A program made the translations under genes and the position numbers. DNA of 9,024 nucleotides from Dehalococcoidia bacterium (GTDB taxonomy: Bacteria > Chloroflexota > Dehalococcoidia > SZUA-161): NCBI GenBank assembly GCA_014859215.1, contig JACUUS010000093.1:1-9024 (forward strand), read 5' to 3'. The notes beneath the pieces were generated by a model. It was not told the origin of the DNA and did no database searches. It saw nothing but the letters and a program-made list of their open reading frames with translations. Below, in pieces: positions 1 through 7,085 of the stretch. Within the stretch, counting starts at the first letter, position 1. Each line of letters begins with the position of its first letter.

Positions 1-2
1 TC

Positions 3-44
3 TTAGCTGCACCAGTTGCACAGAAAGCTGATAATTTTCTCGTT
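3..44 (-). other. Beginning of an MvhD-like domain in the hdrA frame, cut by TAA
   Basis: The last 13 codons of hdrA read NEKIISFLCNWCS. FLCNWCS followed by YAGADLAG is the classical N-terminal MvhD signature, and HdrA-MvhD fusions are well known. Here a TAA (5..3) stands where the tyrosine codon would be, sharing its first two bases TA. Only two further bases (GA) are in the window, so I cannot see whether the rest of an MvhD domain follows. The reading as an interrupted domain is inference; a natural short tail is possible. Confidence 0.5.
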
Positions 45-2021
45 GGGATCGCTTTCAAGCGCGGCGTCTATCTGGGCCAGTATCTGGGCATCCGTGAAGT
101 GCTGCATGGTTATGGCGTCAAACTTGCACTCAGCCGAGCACGTCCCGCAGCCCGCGCAGGCCGCAGATGTGATTTGTGCGCCGGTCTTGGCCTTGACGTC
201 CACCTTGATGGCTCCGTACGGGCATACCTTCGCGCACACTCCGCACGATGTGCACCTGGCCTGGTCCACCACCGCCTTGATAGCCTCGCTCTTGATCTTT
301 CCCGCATTGAGAATGATCGCGCTTCTGGCGGCTGCTGCGCCTGCCTGGGTAACGCTGTCCTTGACGTCCTTCGGGGCCTCCACGCATCCTGCGAAGAAGA
401 TGCCCGGCGTAGGCGCGTCCACCGGCCTGAGCTTTGGGTGTGCTTCCATTACGAACCCGTCGCCGGTCTGGGAAAGGTTCAGTAGATTGGCTAGACGCTT
501 GAGGTCCTCATCAGGTTCCAGTCCCAGCGAAAGGACCAGCATGTCCAGCTCGTGCTCCTCTATTCGCGCGGTGGTTGTGTTCTCGACCCTCAAAAGGAGG
601 TTCCGGGTGGCTGGGTCCTCCCTGATCTCTCCGGGCAGACCCCGTATATAGCGCACTCCCTCCTCTTTCGAACGCCGGAAGAGGTCTTCAAAACCCTTGC
701 CGAAGGCGCGGATATCCATATAGAAGACGTATATCTCGCTGTCGGGATGGTGCTCCTTGATAAGAAGACTGTCTTTAATCGAATTCATGCAGCAGACGTT
801 CGAACAGTAGGGATTGCCCCGGTTCTCCGTGCGAGACCCAACACACTGAATGAACCCGATCCTCTTCGGTGTTTCGTGATCGGAGGGCCGGACAAGATGC
901 CCGTCGGTAGGCCCGCCGCCGCATATCAGCCGCTCAAACTCCATGCTGGTGATCACGTTTTCGAACCGGGTGTATCCGTATTCGTCCAGCGGAGTCGGAT
1001 CGTAGACCCCCATACCGGTGGCTACCACTATGGTCCCTACCTGGATTTCCTCGGAAGTGTCTTCCATATTAAGGTTTATGCAGCGCTTGTCGCAGGCGTC
1101 TATGCACCTGGCGCAGGCTATGGGATTATTTCCCAGGCAGTTGACCATATCGATCAGATAGGCCGATGGGACTGCCTGAGGGAATGCCATGTACGCCGCC
1201 TTGCGCGAAGAGAATCCCTGCTGGAACTCGTCCGGAACAACAACGGGACAGACCTTCGCGCATTCGCCGCAGGCATTGCATTCGTCCTCGTCGACATAGC
1301 GCGCCTTTCTGCGGATGCGGACCTTGAAGTTGCCTACGTACCCCGACACTTCCTCAACCGTACTGTAGGTAAACAGCTTGATGCCGGGATGCCGGCCGAC
1401 GTCCATCATCTTGGGGCCGAGGACGCAAATCGAGCAATCCATAGTCGGGAATGTCTTGTCGAGCTGGGCCATTATTCCCCCTATGGAGGGCTCCTTCTCG
1501 ACCAGGTAGACCGGATGACCCGCATCGGCAAGGTCCAGCGCGGCCTGGATACCCGCGACACCGCCGCCTATTACGAGGGCGGCGTTGGTGACCGGGATTT
1601 CCACCTCTTGCTGCGGTTCCAGGAAGCGCGCGCGGGCCACGGCTATTTTCACGATGTCCTTTGCCTTCCTCGTTGCAGATGCGCGGTCGTACAGGTGGAC
1701 CCAACTGCAGTGTTCCCTGATGCTTGCCATTTCGAGGACATAGGGGTTGAGCCCGGCTTCCTGAATGCAGTTCCGGAAGGTGGTCTCGTGCAATCGGGGA
1801 GTGCAGGAAGCTACCACAACGCGGTTAAGCTTGTACTCCCTGATATTTCGCTTTATTTCCTCCTGGCCGGGGTCGGCGCACGTGTACTTGTTTCGAACGG
1901 AGACCACCACATCGGGCAAGCCTTCGGCAAACCGCCGAACCTCTTCGGTATCCACCGATCCGGCTATATTAAGTCCGCAATCGCAGACAAAGACACCTAC
2001 TTTGAGTCCCTCATCAGACAA
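3..2021 (-). CDS. hdrA: HdrA-like FAD and iron-sulfur subunit, ending at the start of an MvhD-like domain
   Basis: This 672-residue protein is the HdrA flavoprotein, the site of flavin-based electron bifurcation in Hdr complexes. In order: N-terminal HdrA domain (LKVGVFVCDCG, SCTPRLHE, IREHC); FAD Rossmann motif GGGVAG (151-156); the HdrA signature MDCSICVLGPKM near 194-205; inserted ferredoxin motif C248/251/254/258; further cysteines C295 to C314; QCVGSR and YCSNVCC near 392-411; PGIFFAGC at the second FAD contact; two C-terminal [4Fe-4S] motifs (C590-C600 and C622-C632); and the usual HdrA ending HFTDAQILAQIDAAL. It then continues NEKIISFLCNWCS, the opening of an MvhD domain, and stops at TAA. 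A GTG at 2030 is in frame, but it lies inside the Shine-Dalgarno AGGAGG. The TTG at 2021, 8 bases beyond it, is the better start. Both the partner HdrD (8-base overlap) and MvhD lie immediately upstream. Confidence 0.93.
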   Translation of the reverse strand: MSDEGLKVGVFVCDCGLNIAGSVDTEEVRRFAEGLPDVVVSVRNKYTCADPGQEEIKRNIREYKLNRVVVASCTPRLHETTFRNCIQEAGLNPYVLEMASIREHCSWVHLYDRASATRKAKDIVKIAVARARFLEPQQEVEIPVTNAALVIGGGVAGIQAALDLADAGHPVYLVEKEPSIGGIMAQLDKTFPTMDCSICVLGPKMMDVGRHPGIKLFTYSTVEEVSGYVGNFKVRIRRKARYVDEDECNACGECAKVCPVVVPDEFQQGFSSRKAAYMAFPQAVPSAYLIDMVNCLGNNPIACARCIDACDKRCINLNMEDTSEEIQVGTIVVATGMGVYDPTPLDEYGYTRFENVITSMEFERLICGGGPTDGHLVRPSDHETPKRIGFIQCVGSRTENRGNPYCSNVCCMNSIKDSLLIKEHHPDSEIYVFYMDIRAFGKGFEDLFRRSKEEGVRYIRGLPGEIREDPATRNLLLRVENTTTARIEEHELDMLVLSLGLEPDEDLKRLANLLNLSQTGDGFVMEAHPKLRPVDAPTPGIFFAGCVEAPKDVKDSVTQAGAAAARSAIILNAGKIKSEAIKAVVDQARCTSCGVCAKVCPYGAIKVDVKAKTGAQITSAACAGCGTCSAECKFDAITMQHFTDAQILAQIDAALESDPNEKIISFLCNWCS

Positions 2022-3165
2022 CCGACTCACCTCCTATTGACCGTGCAGCCAGGTCGGCCAGGTCCCGGATTTCAATTCGCGTGTGCTTGTTACCTCTGCT
2101 GCTCTGGGCGCATGCCAGGTGTATCTGGCACTTGGGGCACGAGGTAACGAGTATGTCTGCCCCGCTGGCTGATGCCTGCAGGAGACGCTGCTCCTGGATC
2201 GCATAATTCACCGCCCCGCATTTGACCCAGGCGCTGGCCCCGCAGCAAAGAGCCTTTTCGCGGCTCTGCTCCATCTCCACTTGCTGCAGGCCTCCTATCG
2301 CCTCAAGCACCTTTCGGGGCTGATCGAAAATCCGCAAGCACCGCCCCAGCGCGCACGGATCGTGGTACGTGACCTTCTTCTCGATCTGCCCGAGGGTGAG
2401 CTCTCCACTCTTCAGTGCGGGACCCAGGGCTTCGGTGACGTGGACTACCTCGATTCCCGTAGCCCCCAGCATTCCCGGATAGTCAACCTTGAGTGTGTAG
2501 TAGCATTCCGGGCAATTAGTTATTATCTTCTTGACCCCGCGGGCTGTGAACTCATCCATGTTGGCCATGGCGAGGGCCCTGAACCCCTCCCGGTTTCCCT
2601 GGAGAAGGAGGTCCCTGCCGCAGCAGCGCTCGTTTACCAGAAGACTGAACGGAATCCGCGCACGGTTAAGCAGGCGCAGAGCCCCCCTAACTCCATCTAT
2701 AGTGTGCACATCCAGCTCGCTAAACAAGACATCGAAGTAAGGAGCACAGCCGGTGAAGAATATCGTCTCTTTCGAGTCGGATACCGCGATGTCGGGCGGG
2801 ACCCAGTCCAGTCGTTTTTGTTGAAGGTCCGGCCTGGCCATCAGCCGCATCAGCGCCTGCGTCGATCCGCCGTGGGTGCAGTGAAGCTGCGCTCCCGCAT
2901 CCAGCGCCTCCGCTCGAAGAATACGCACAAACTCCGGGAAGTTGACGTGATAGTTACACCGCTCAGTGCACATATAACAGTTCACGCAAGACCAGATAGT
3001 CTCGTCCGGGACGCTGTTGCGGTTGCGGGAAATCCGCCTCTGGGCTATGAGGCGCGGATTAAACTCAGGGTCGTAGCGCGCAACCGGGCAGACTACCGTG
3101 CACTTGCCGCAGTCAAGGCAGAGATTGATTCTGGTCCCGGTTATTTCTCGTTCGTAATCTTGCAT
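2014..3165 (-). CDS. hdrD: HdrD-like heterodisulfide reductase subunit (HdrC-HdrB fusion, two CCG domains)
   Basis: This 383-residue soluble protein combines HdrC- and HdrB-type parts, the arrangement found in HdrD and related proteins such as TmcB and GlpC-like subunits. Two [4Fe-4S] clusters are bound by C16/19/22/26 and C60/63/66/70. Two complete CCG domains follow: C140, C181-C182-G, C218xxC221, and C271, C307-C308-G, C343xxC346. In HdrB these bind the noncubane [4Fe-4S] clusters that split disulfides; both copies keep all ligands here, so it should be catalytically competent. No transmembrane segment or HdrE partner is visible. The physiological substrate in a bacterium without CoM/CoB is unknown (DsrC-like protein, a small thiol or another Fe-S partner are possibilities). 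The ATG at 3165 follows CAGGA. The end overlaps hdrA by 8 bases, and its last Gly-Gly-Glu codons contain the hdrA ribosome binding site. Confidence 0.92.
   Translation of the reverse strand: MQDYEREITGTRINLCLDCGKCTVVCPVARYDPEFNPRLIAQRRISRNRNSVPDETIWSCVNCYMCTERCNYHVNFPEFVRILRAEALDAGAQLHCTHGGSTQALMRLMARPDLQQKRLDWVPPDIAVSDSKETIFFTGCAPYFDVLFSELDVHTIDGVRGALRLLNRARIPFSLLVNERCCGRDLLLQGNREGFRALAMANMDEFTARGVKKIITNCPECYYTLKVDYPGMLGATGIEVVHVTEALGPALKSGELTLGQIEKKVTYHDPCALGRCLRIFDQPRKVLEAIGGLQQVEMEQSREKALCCGASAWVKCGAVNYAIQEQRLLQASASGADILVTSCPKCQIHLACAQSSRGNKHTRIEIRDLADLAARSIGGESVV
2030..2035 (-). promoter_or_regulatory. AGGAGG Shine-Dalgarno that decides the hdrA TTG start
   Basis: AGGAGG on the minus strand lies exactly 8 bases before the TTG at 2021 and within the final codons of hdrD. 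The GTG at 2030 shares a base with this site, so it cannot be served by it. The arrangement favours the TTG start and coupling of hdrA to hdrD translation. Confidence 0.65.
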
Positions 3166-3190
3166 CTTTGCGTCCTGAGAGTCGACCGGA

Positions 3191-3607
3191 TTAGTGCCGG
3201 AGCTTTCCGGCTTTACCCGATAGACCTTTCTCTATATCGTGCATGAAGTCCTTCACAAGCCTGACAAAGGCCTGCCCGTCGCCGCGGCCCAGGTGGCATC
3301 TTATGAGCCTGCCTTCGTCGATGCCAAGCATTGTCATCACAGTACGGGCCTTTTCACACTCCCTGTCCAGGAGAGCCTGGTCCGTGCCGAACTCACAGCT
3401 CTTCGGATCGCAGCCGAGCAGGACAACTCCGTCCGCGCCGAATTCGAAGGCCTTGAGTATGAACCCCTGCTGTATTCTGGACAGGCAGCTTACTTTGACC
3501 AGTTGAACGGAAGGCGGATAGGTGAGTCCTGACTGTGCCGCTGCCTCGATACAGCTAAGGCCGTCCCAATTGCAGGCAAACACAACTAGAGCCGGCATCC
3601 TGTTCAT
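3191..3607 (-). CDS. mvhD: MvhD/FlpD-family hydrogenase iron-sulfur subunit (CNWDGLSC variant)
   Basis: This is a 138-residue small [2Fe-2S] protein of the MvhD family. In methanogens MvhD links a hydrogenase or formate dehydrogenase to HdrA; in bacteria it does the same for other electron donors. Five cysteines fit the family pattern: C12 and C19 (CNWDGLSC), C41 (VSCLSR), C66 and C71 (GCDPKSC). They flank the well-conserved FILKAFEFGADGVVLLGC. The N-terminal motif differs from the classical CNWCSYAGAD: the second cysteine is four residues later. The ATG at 3607 overlaps the stop of the fusion gene (ATGA) and follows GGTGGGA; the open frame upstream to 3826 is a shadow of the fusion gene. An ATG at 3598 is an alternative start, shorter by 3 residues. 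It sits between the NAD(P)H-binding fusion and HdrD, which suggests it carries electrons between the fusion and the Hdr subunits. The stop TAA is 25 bases before hdrD. Confidence 0.93.
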   Translation of the reverse strand: MNRMPALVVFACNWDGLSCIEAAAQSGLTYPPSVQLVKVSCLSRIQQGFILKAFEFGADGVVLLGCDPKSCEFGTDQALLDRECEKARTVMTMLGIDEGRLIRCHLGRGDGQAFVRLVKDFMHDIEKGLSGKAGKLRH

Positions 3608-6600
3608 CTGGTCCCACCGCTCCCGGCGCCCAGTAAGATCTCCAGTGTCGAGAAGATCTGGGTATCGCTCTGTCCATACTGGCCTATTGCTCCCGTGGGG
3701 CAAACCGACACACACGCACCGCATCCGAGACATAGTGCCCGGTCGACACATGCCCGTAAGTCGCCTTCGCAGGATTTCATCGTGATATAAGGGCAGATGG
3801 CTGCGCAATCGCCGCACCCGCGGCACAGCTTCTCGTTGATCGTGACAGCCGCGGTCAGCGGCGTCACAGTCCCCCGGCCCATGAACATGGACGCTCGGGC
3901 CGCGACTGCCTCTCCCTTGAGTTTCTGCTGCTCGATGGACTCGTATTCGTCAGGCCACATGACGAATATCCCGGCAGTGTTGCGACGGGTGAACTCGTTC
4001 ATCACGCTGGCGGCGGAGTGGCTGTGGAGAGCTTGCCGGGAGATAATGTTACCCAGCAGGCTTTCCGCCGGGATCGAAGGGGCGCCGGGCCGCGTCTGGC
4101 CGGCCTGTTTTCCGATGTCAAGGATTATGGCGCCGGCTTCGAGCATCTTCGTTTCCGAGGGGTACTTGAGCGCGACTTGATAGCATCCCGGAGGTCCGTC
4201 AACCTCGAGGACAGCGGGAGTCTTGTTTATTGAGAAGTTCTTTCCCTCGAGCCTTTTAACGAGCGCGGCCCTGTCCTTCATGTACAGGCGGTTAATGCCG
4301 GCCGCCCTGCGGGCGCTGCCGCCGGAAACAATCGAGACCCGGTAGCCCTGAGCGAGAAGGCTGACGGCAGCGGAAAGGCCCCTGATCCCTGAGCCGATCA
4401 CCAGGACTTCTTCCTTTATGGGGGATTCCCTGGTCGCCGCTGTTTGCGCGGCCCTGGCGCGGGCGATTGCCGAAGACACTATGCGCACTGCCTTGGCTGT
4501 GGCCTCGTCCGGGTCTTCGGCGTGGACGCGTGCGCATTGCTCGCGGATGTTGGCGAATTCAACATACCGGCTGTTCATATTCAGGCTGAGATTCTGCTGA
4601 CACATGACTCGCCGATCGGTGCAGCTGAAGCATATCTGGTCGAAACCGCAGCAGCGGCAAGCCGCGACAACAACCTTGTCCAGGTTCCACCCTTCCGCAT
4701 CCAGCGCTATCCTCTTCGCGCCCTCTTCGCTGCATGCCTGTGAAGTCTCACGTACGATGCATACATCGGGCACCTGCAGCGCCTCGTTGCTGAGCTTGTT
4801 GAAGTCCACGACTGAACTGATGCTCCCTCCGCAGTTGCAGAGTACAACTCCTATCCTGTCCCGGCCCCGCCGGGGTGTCCCCTGCGGCTCCAGCTTCGGC
4901 TCGAATTTCTCCAGCGGCATAACCGGCGCGGCCTCGGCTGCTTCCTTGTTCCTCATTATTCCGGTGGCCGCCCGCATAGCGATTGACGACGCCAGAGCGA
5001 GTTCATCCTCCAGGTTCCGGCCCTCGTCTTCTTCCACAGTATGTATTCCCGACCGCAAAGAATGCGGGGACCGCCAGGGCAGATAGGAGGGCATCTCAGC
5101 ACCGGCGGGAATGAAATTGAGGACAAGCGCGGCCTGGATTTCGACCGGATCCTGTACATTCTTGTGGAACACGGCGTCCTGCTGGCAGGCTCGCTCACAT
5201 TCCTTGCATTCGCTGCATAACGCGCAGTTCAGGCATCGGGTAGCTTCGCGGAAAGCAATTTCTGGCGGAAGACCGAGGGTAGTCTCTTCAAAACTCCCCA
5301 TTCTCTTGGTATAAGGTATGCCTGTCATCCGGGCACGCTTGTAATACGATGCTTCCCTTTCACGCACGTCAACCTGGACCGGTTCGGGACGTTCCAGTGT
5401 ACGGCCCTTCCTCAAATCGCGCCCTCTCAGGTAGCGGTCTATTGACTCCGCCGCTCGCAGACCCGATGCTACGGCCTCCACGACGTTGTTCGGCCCGGTT
5501 ACACAGTCGCCCCCGGAGAAAATGCCGGGTATATTTGTCTCGAGCGTCAGAGGATCCACCTTTATGGTTGAGCTTTCGCTGTCTATTTCCAGCCACCTGA
5601 TATTCAGATCAAGGGAGTTGGGATACTGCCCGATCGCAGCAACCACGTGGTCTGCATCAAGGATGAATTCTGAGCCGGGAATCGGGTCAGCCTGGCGCCT
5701 TCCATCCGCTCCCACATCTCCCAGGGTCATACGCACGCACCGGATCCCCGTCACGTTGCTTCCGTCACCCAGTATTTCGACCGGCGCGGTCAGGTACTCA
5801 ATAGTTATGCCTTCCCTTATGGCTTCCTCTACTTCTTCCTTGACCGCTGTCATTTCAGCTTCGGTGCGGCGGTAGAGGATGCGAACATTGCCTTTGCCTC
5901 TTCTCTTCACGGTCCTCGCGGAGTCAACGGCGCTGTTGCCGCCTCCGATAACCACCACGTTCTGCCCGACCGAGCCGAACTTGAGGTTCAGGGCAAACAG
6001 GAGCGATACGCTGTCCACGACGCCGTCGAGTTCCTCGCCTGGAATATTCAGCTTGTTGTTCTCATGAGCACCTATGGCGATAAAGAAACTCCGGTATCCA
6101 CGTTCACGCAGGTCCGAGATAGTGACATCACGCCCGACCCTAACGCCGGTCTGCATATCCACGCCCAGCGATTTAATCGCCTCTACTTCCCGATCTCGCA
6201 CCTCTCGGGGAAGCCGGAAACGAGGCACACCGGTCGCAATCATGCCCCCGATTACGGCGTGAGATTCGAATATGGTCGCGTGGTAGCCCCTTCGCGCCAG
6301 CTCCCAGGCTGCCGTCAGCCCGGCCGGACCGCTTCCGACAATGGCAACCTTCTCCTTGCGGCTCTTGAGCGGAGCCTTGGCCCTGTAATGGATGCCGGGC
6401 GAGTTGTCCGCGGCGAAGCGGTGCAGGGCCCTGATGAACACAGGGCTGTCGATTTCACTTCGTTTGCAGTCTTCTTCGCAGGGATGCGTGCATACGCGCC
6501 CCAGTATCCCGGCCAGAGGCGCCGCTTCATTGATGAGTGCAAGGGCCTCTTCTGTCTTGCCCTTCGAGAGGAGAGAGACAAATCCCTGCACATTTATGCC

Positions 6601-7083
6601 GAGCGGGCACGCCGCACGGCAGGGAGAAATGCCGGTCTTCTCGATGTAAAATGCCGACGGCACTGTTTTTTTCAGGTCTGAAATGGGCGCGTGAATGGCG
6701 GCATGGCTCATCCTGCGCCCATCTTGCACAAAAGGTACCTGGACAGAGCAGGACTCGGCGCACAGGCCGCAGCTGGTGCATAGGTCCTCGCGAACATAAC
6801 GCGGTTTGCGCACGCCGCGTATTGTGAACCTTCCCAGCTTGCCGGTGACGGACTTGACTTCTGAATTCGTGTGAAGGGTGACGTGAGGATGCCGGCTGGC
6901 TCTAAGCAAGAGCGGCCAGATTCGGAGCACGTCCTGAGGATCTCTAACCCGGTCCGATATCTGGGCAAGGTCCAGCGCGGGCGTTGAAACGACCAGGGAC
7001 ACCTCTACGCCCATCTCTGCCAGGGTTAAGGCAGCTTCTGCGGCTGATATGCTGTCTCCGATAACGGCAACTCGCCTGAACAT
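3604..7083 (-). CDS. Large HdrA/NfnL(GltD)/HdrA fusion flavoprotein with NAD(P)H site and several Fe-S clusters
   Basis: This is a 1159-residue cytoplasmic flavo-iron-sulfur protein. In order: (1) residues 1-150 resemble the middle of HdrA, with a degenerate Rossmann start (VAVIGDSISAAEAAL), a ferredoxin motif C102/105/108/112 and VPSAFYI matching HdrA VPSAYLI. (2) Residues 151-555 form an NfnL/GltD module: N-terminal Fe-S cysteines C155, C159, C198, C202 and C206; FAD motif GSGPAG (250-255); NAD(P) motif GGGNSA (380-385) with YRR (404-406), which suggests NADPH; and IPGIFSGGD (518-526). (3) C617-C633 is a six-cysteine segment. (4) Residues 742-880 form an HdrA N-terminal domain with extra cysteines. 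(5) Near 896 is a Rossmann motif, GSGIRG, with a shortened flavin domain. (6) C1087-C1128 forms two ferredoxin clusters. The ATG at 7083 follows GGAAGG with 8 bases between; the gene ends in a 4-base overlap with mvhD. Likely role (inference): NAD(P)H input/output subunit of the Hdr complex encoded downstream. It is often annotated simply as an FAD-dependent oxidoreductase. Confidence 0.88.
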   Translation of the reverse strand: MFRRVAVIGDSISAAEAALTLAEMGVEVSLVVSTPALDLAQISDRVRDPQDVLRIWPLLLRASRHPHVTLHTNSEVKSVTGKLGRFTIRGVRKPRYVREDLCTSCGLCAESCSVQVPFVQDGRRMSHAAIHAPISDLKKTVPSAFYIEKTGISPCRAACPLGINVQGFVSLLSKGKTEEALALINEAAPLAGILGRVCTHPCEEDCKRSEIDSPVFIRALHRFAADNSPGIHYRAKAPLKSRKEKVAIVGSGPAGLTAAWELARRGYHATIFESHAVIGGMIATGVPRFRLPREVRDREVEAIKSLGVDMQTGVRVGRDVTISDLRERGYRSFFIAIGAHENNKLNIPGEELDGVVDSVSLLFALNLKFGSVGQNVVVIGGGNSAVDSARTVKRRGKGNVRILYRRTEAEMTAVKEEVEEAIREGITIEYLTAPVEILGDGSNVTGIRCVRMTLGDVGADGRRQADPIPGSEFILDADHVVAAIGQYPNSLDLNIRWLEIDSESSTIKVDPLTLETNIPGIFSGGDCVTGPNNVVEAVASGLRAAESIDRYLRGRDLRKGRTLERPEPVQVDVREREASYYKRARMTGIPYTKRMGSFEETTLGLPPEIAFREATRCLNCALCSECKECERACQQDAVFHKNVQDPVEIQAALVLNFIPAGAEMPSYLPWRSPHSLRSGIHTVEEDEGRNLEDELALASSIAMRAATGIMRNKEAAEAAPVMPLEKFEPKLEPQGTPRRGRDRIGVVLCNCGGSISSVVDFNKLSNEALQVPDVCIVRETSQACSEEGAKRIALDAEGWNLDKVVVAACRCCGFDQICFSCTDRRVMCQQNLSLNMNSRYVEFANIREQCARVHAEDPDEATAKAVRIVSSAIARARAAQTAATRESPIKEEVLVIGSGIRGLSAAVSLLAQGYRVSIVSGGSARRAAGINRLYMKDRAALVKRLEGKNFSINKTPAVLEVDGPPGCYQVALKYPSETKMLEAGAIILDIGKQAGQTRPGAPSIPAESLLGNIISRQALHSHSAASVMNEFTRRNTAGIFVMWPDEYESIEQQKLKGEAVAARASMFMGRGTVTPLTAAVTINEKLCRGCGDCAAICPYITMKSCEGDLRACVDRALCLGCGACVSVCPTGAIGQYGQSDTQIFSTLEILLGAGSGGTR

Positions 7084-7085
7084 TC

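Noticed and set aside
3..5. Selenocysteine or other recoding at the hdrA end
   Set aside because: The codon is TAA, not TGA, and no stem-loop can be assessed because the window ends two bases later. Other genes here stop normally at TAA, TAG and TGA, so a changed genetic code is not indicated.
552..2147. Long plus-strand open frame of 531 codons opposite hdrA
   Set aside because: It lies antisense to an hdrA with all family motifs. Its translation shows no recognisable domain, and such shadow frames are common in GC-rich coding sequence.
2281..3246. Plus-strand open frame of 321 codons opposite hdrD
   Set aside because: It is antisense to a clearly real gene with ordered cysteine motifs; its own translation has no family signature.
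3608..3826. Upstream extension of mvhD
   Set aside because: It overlaps the 3' end of the fusion gene in another frame and has no MvhD similarity; the ATG in the ATGA overlap gives a normal-length protein.
6064..6681. Plus-strand open frame of 205 codons opposite the NfnL module
   Set aside because: The opposite strand carries the cysteine, FAD and NAD(P) motifs of NfnL/GltD. The plus-strand product has none.
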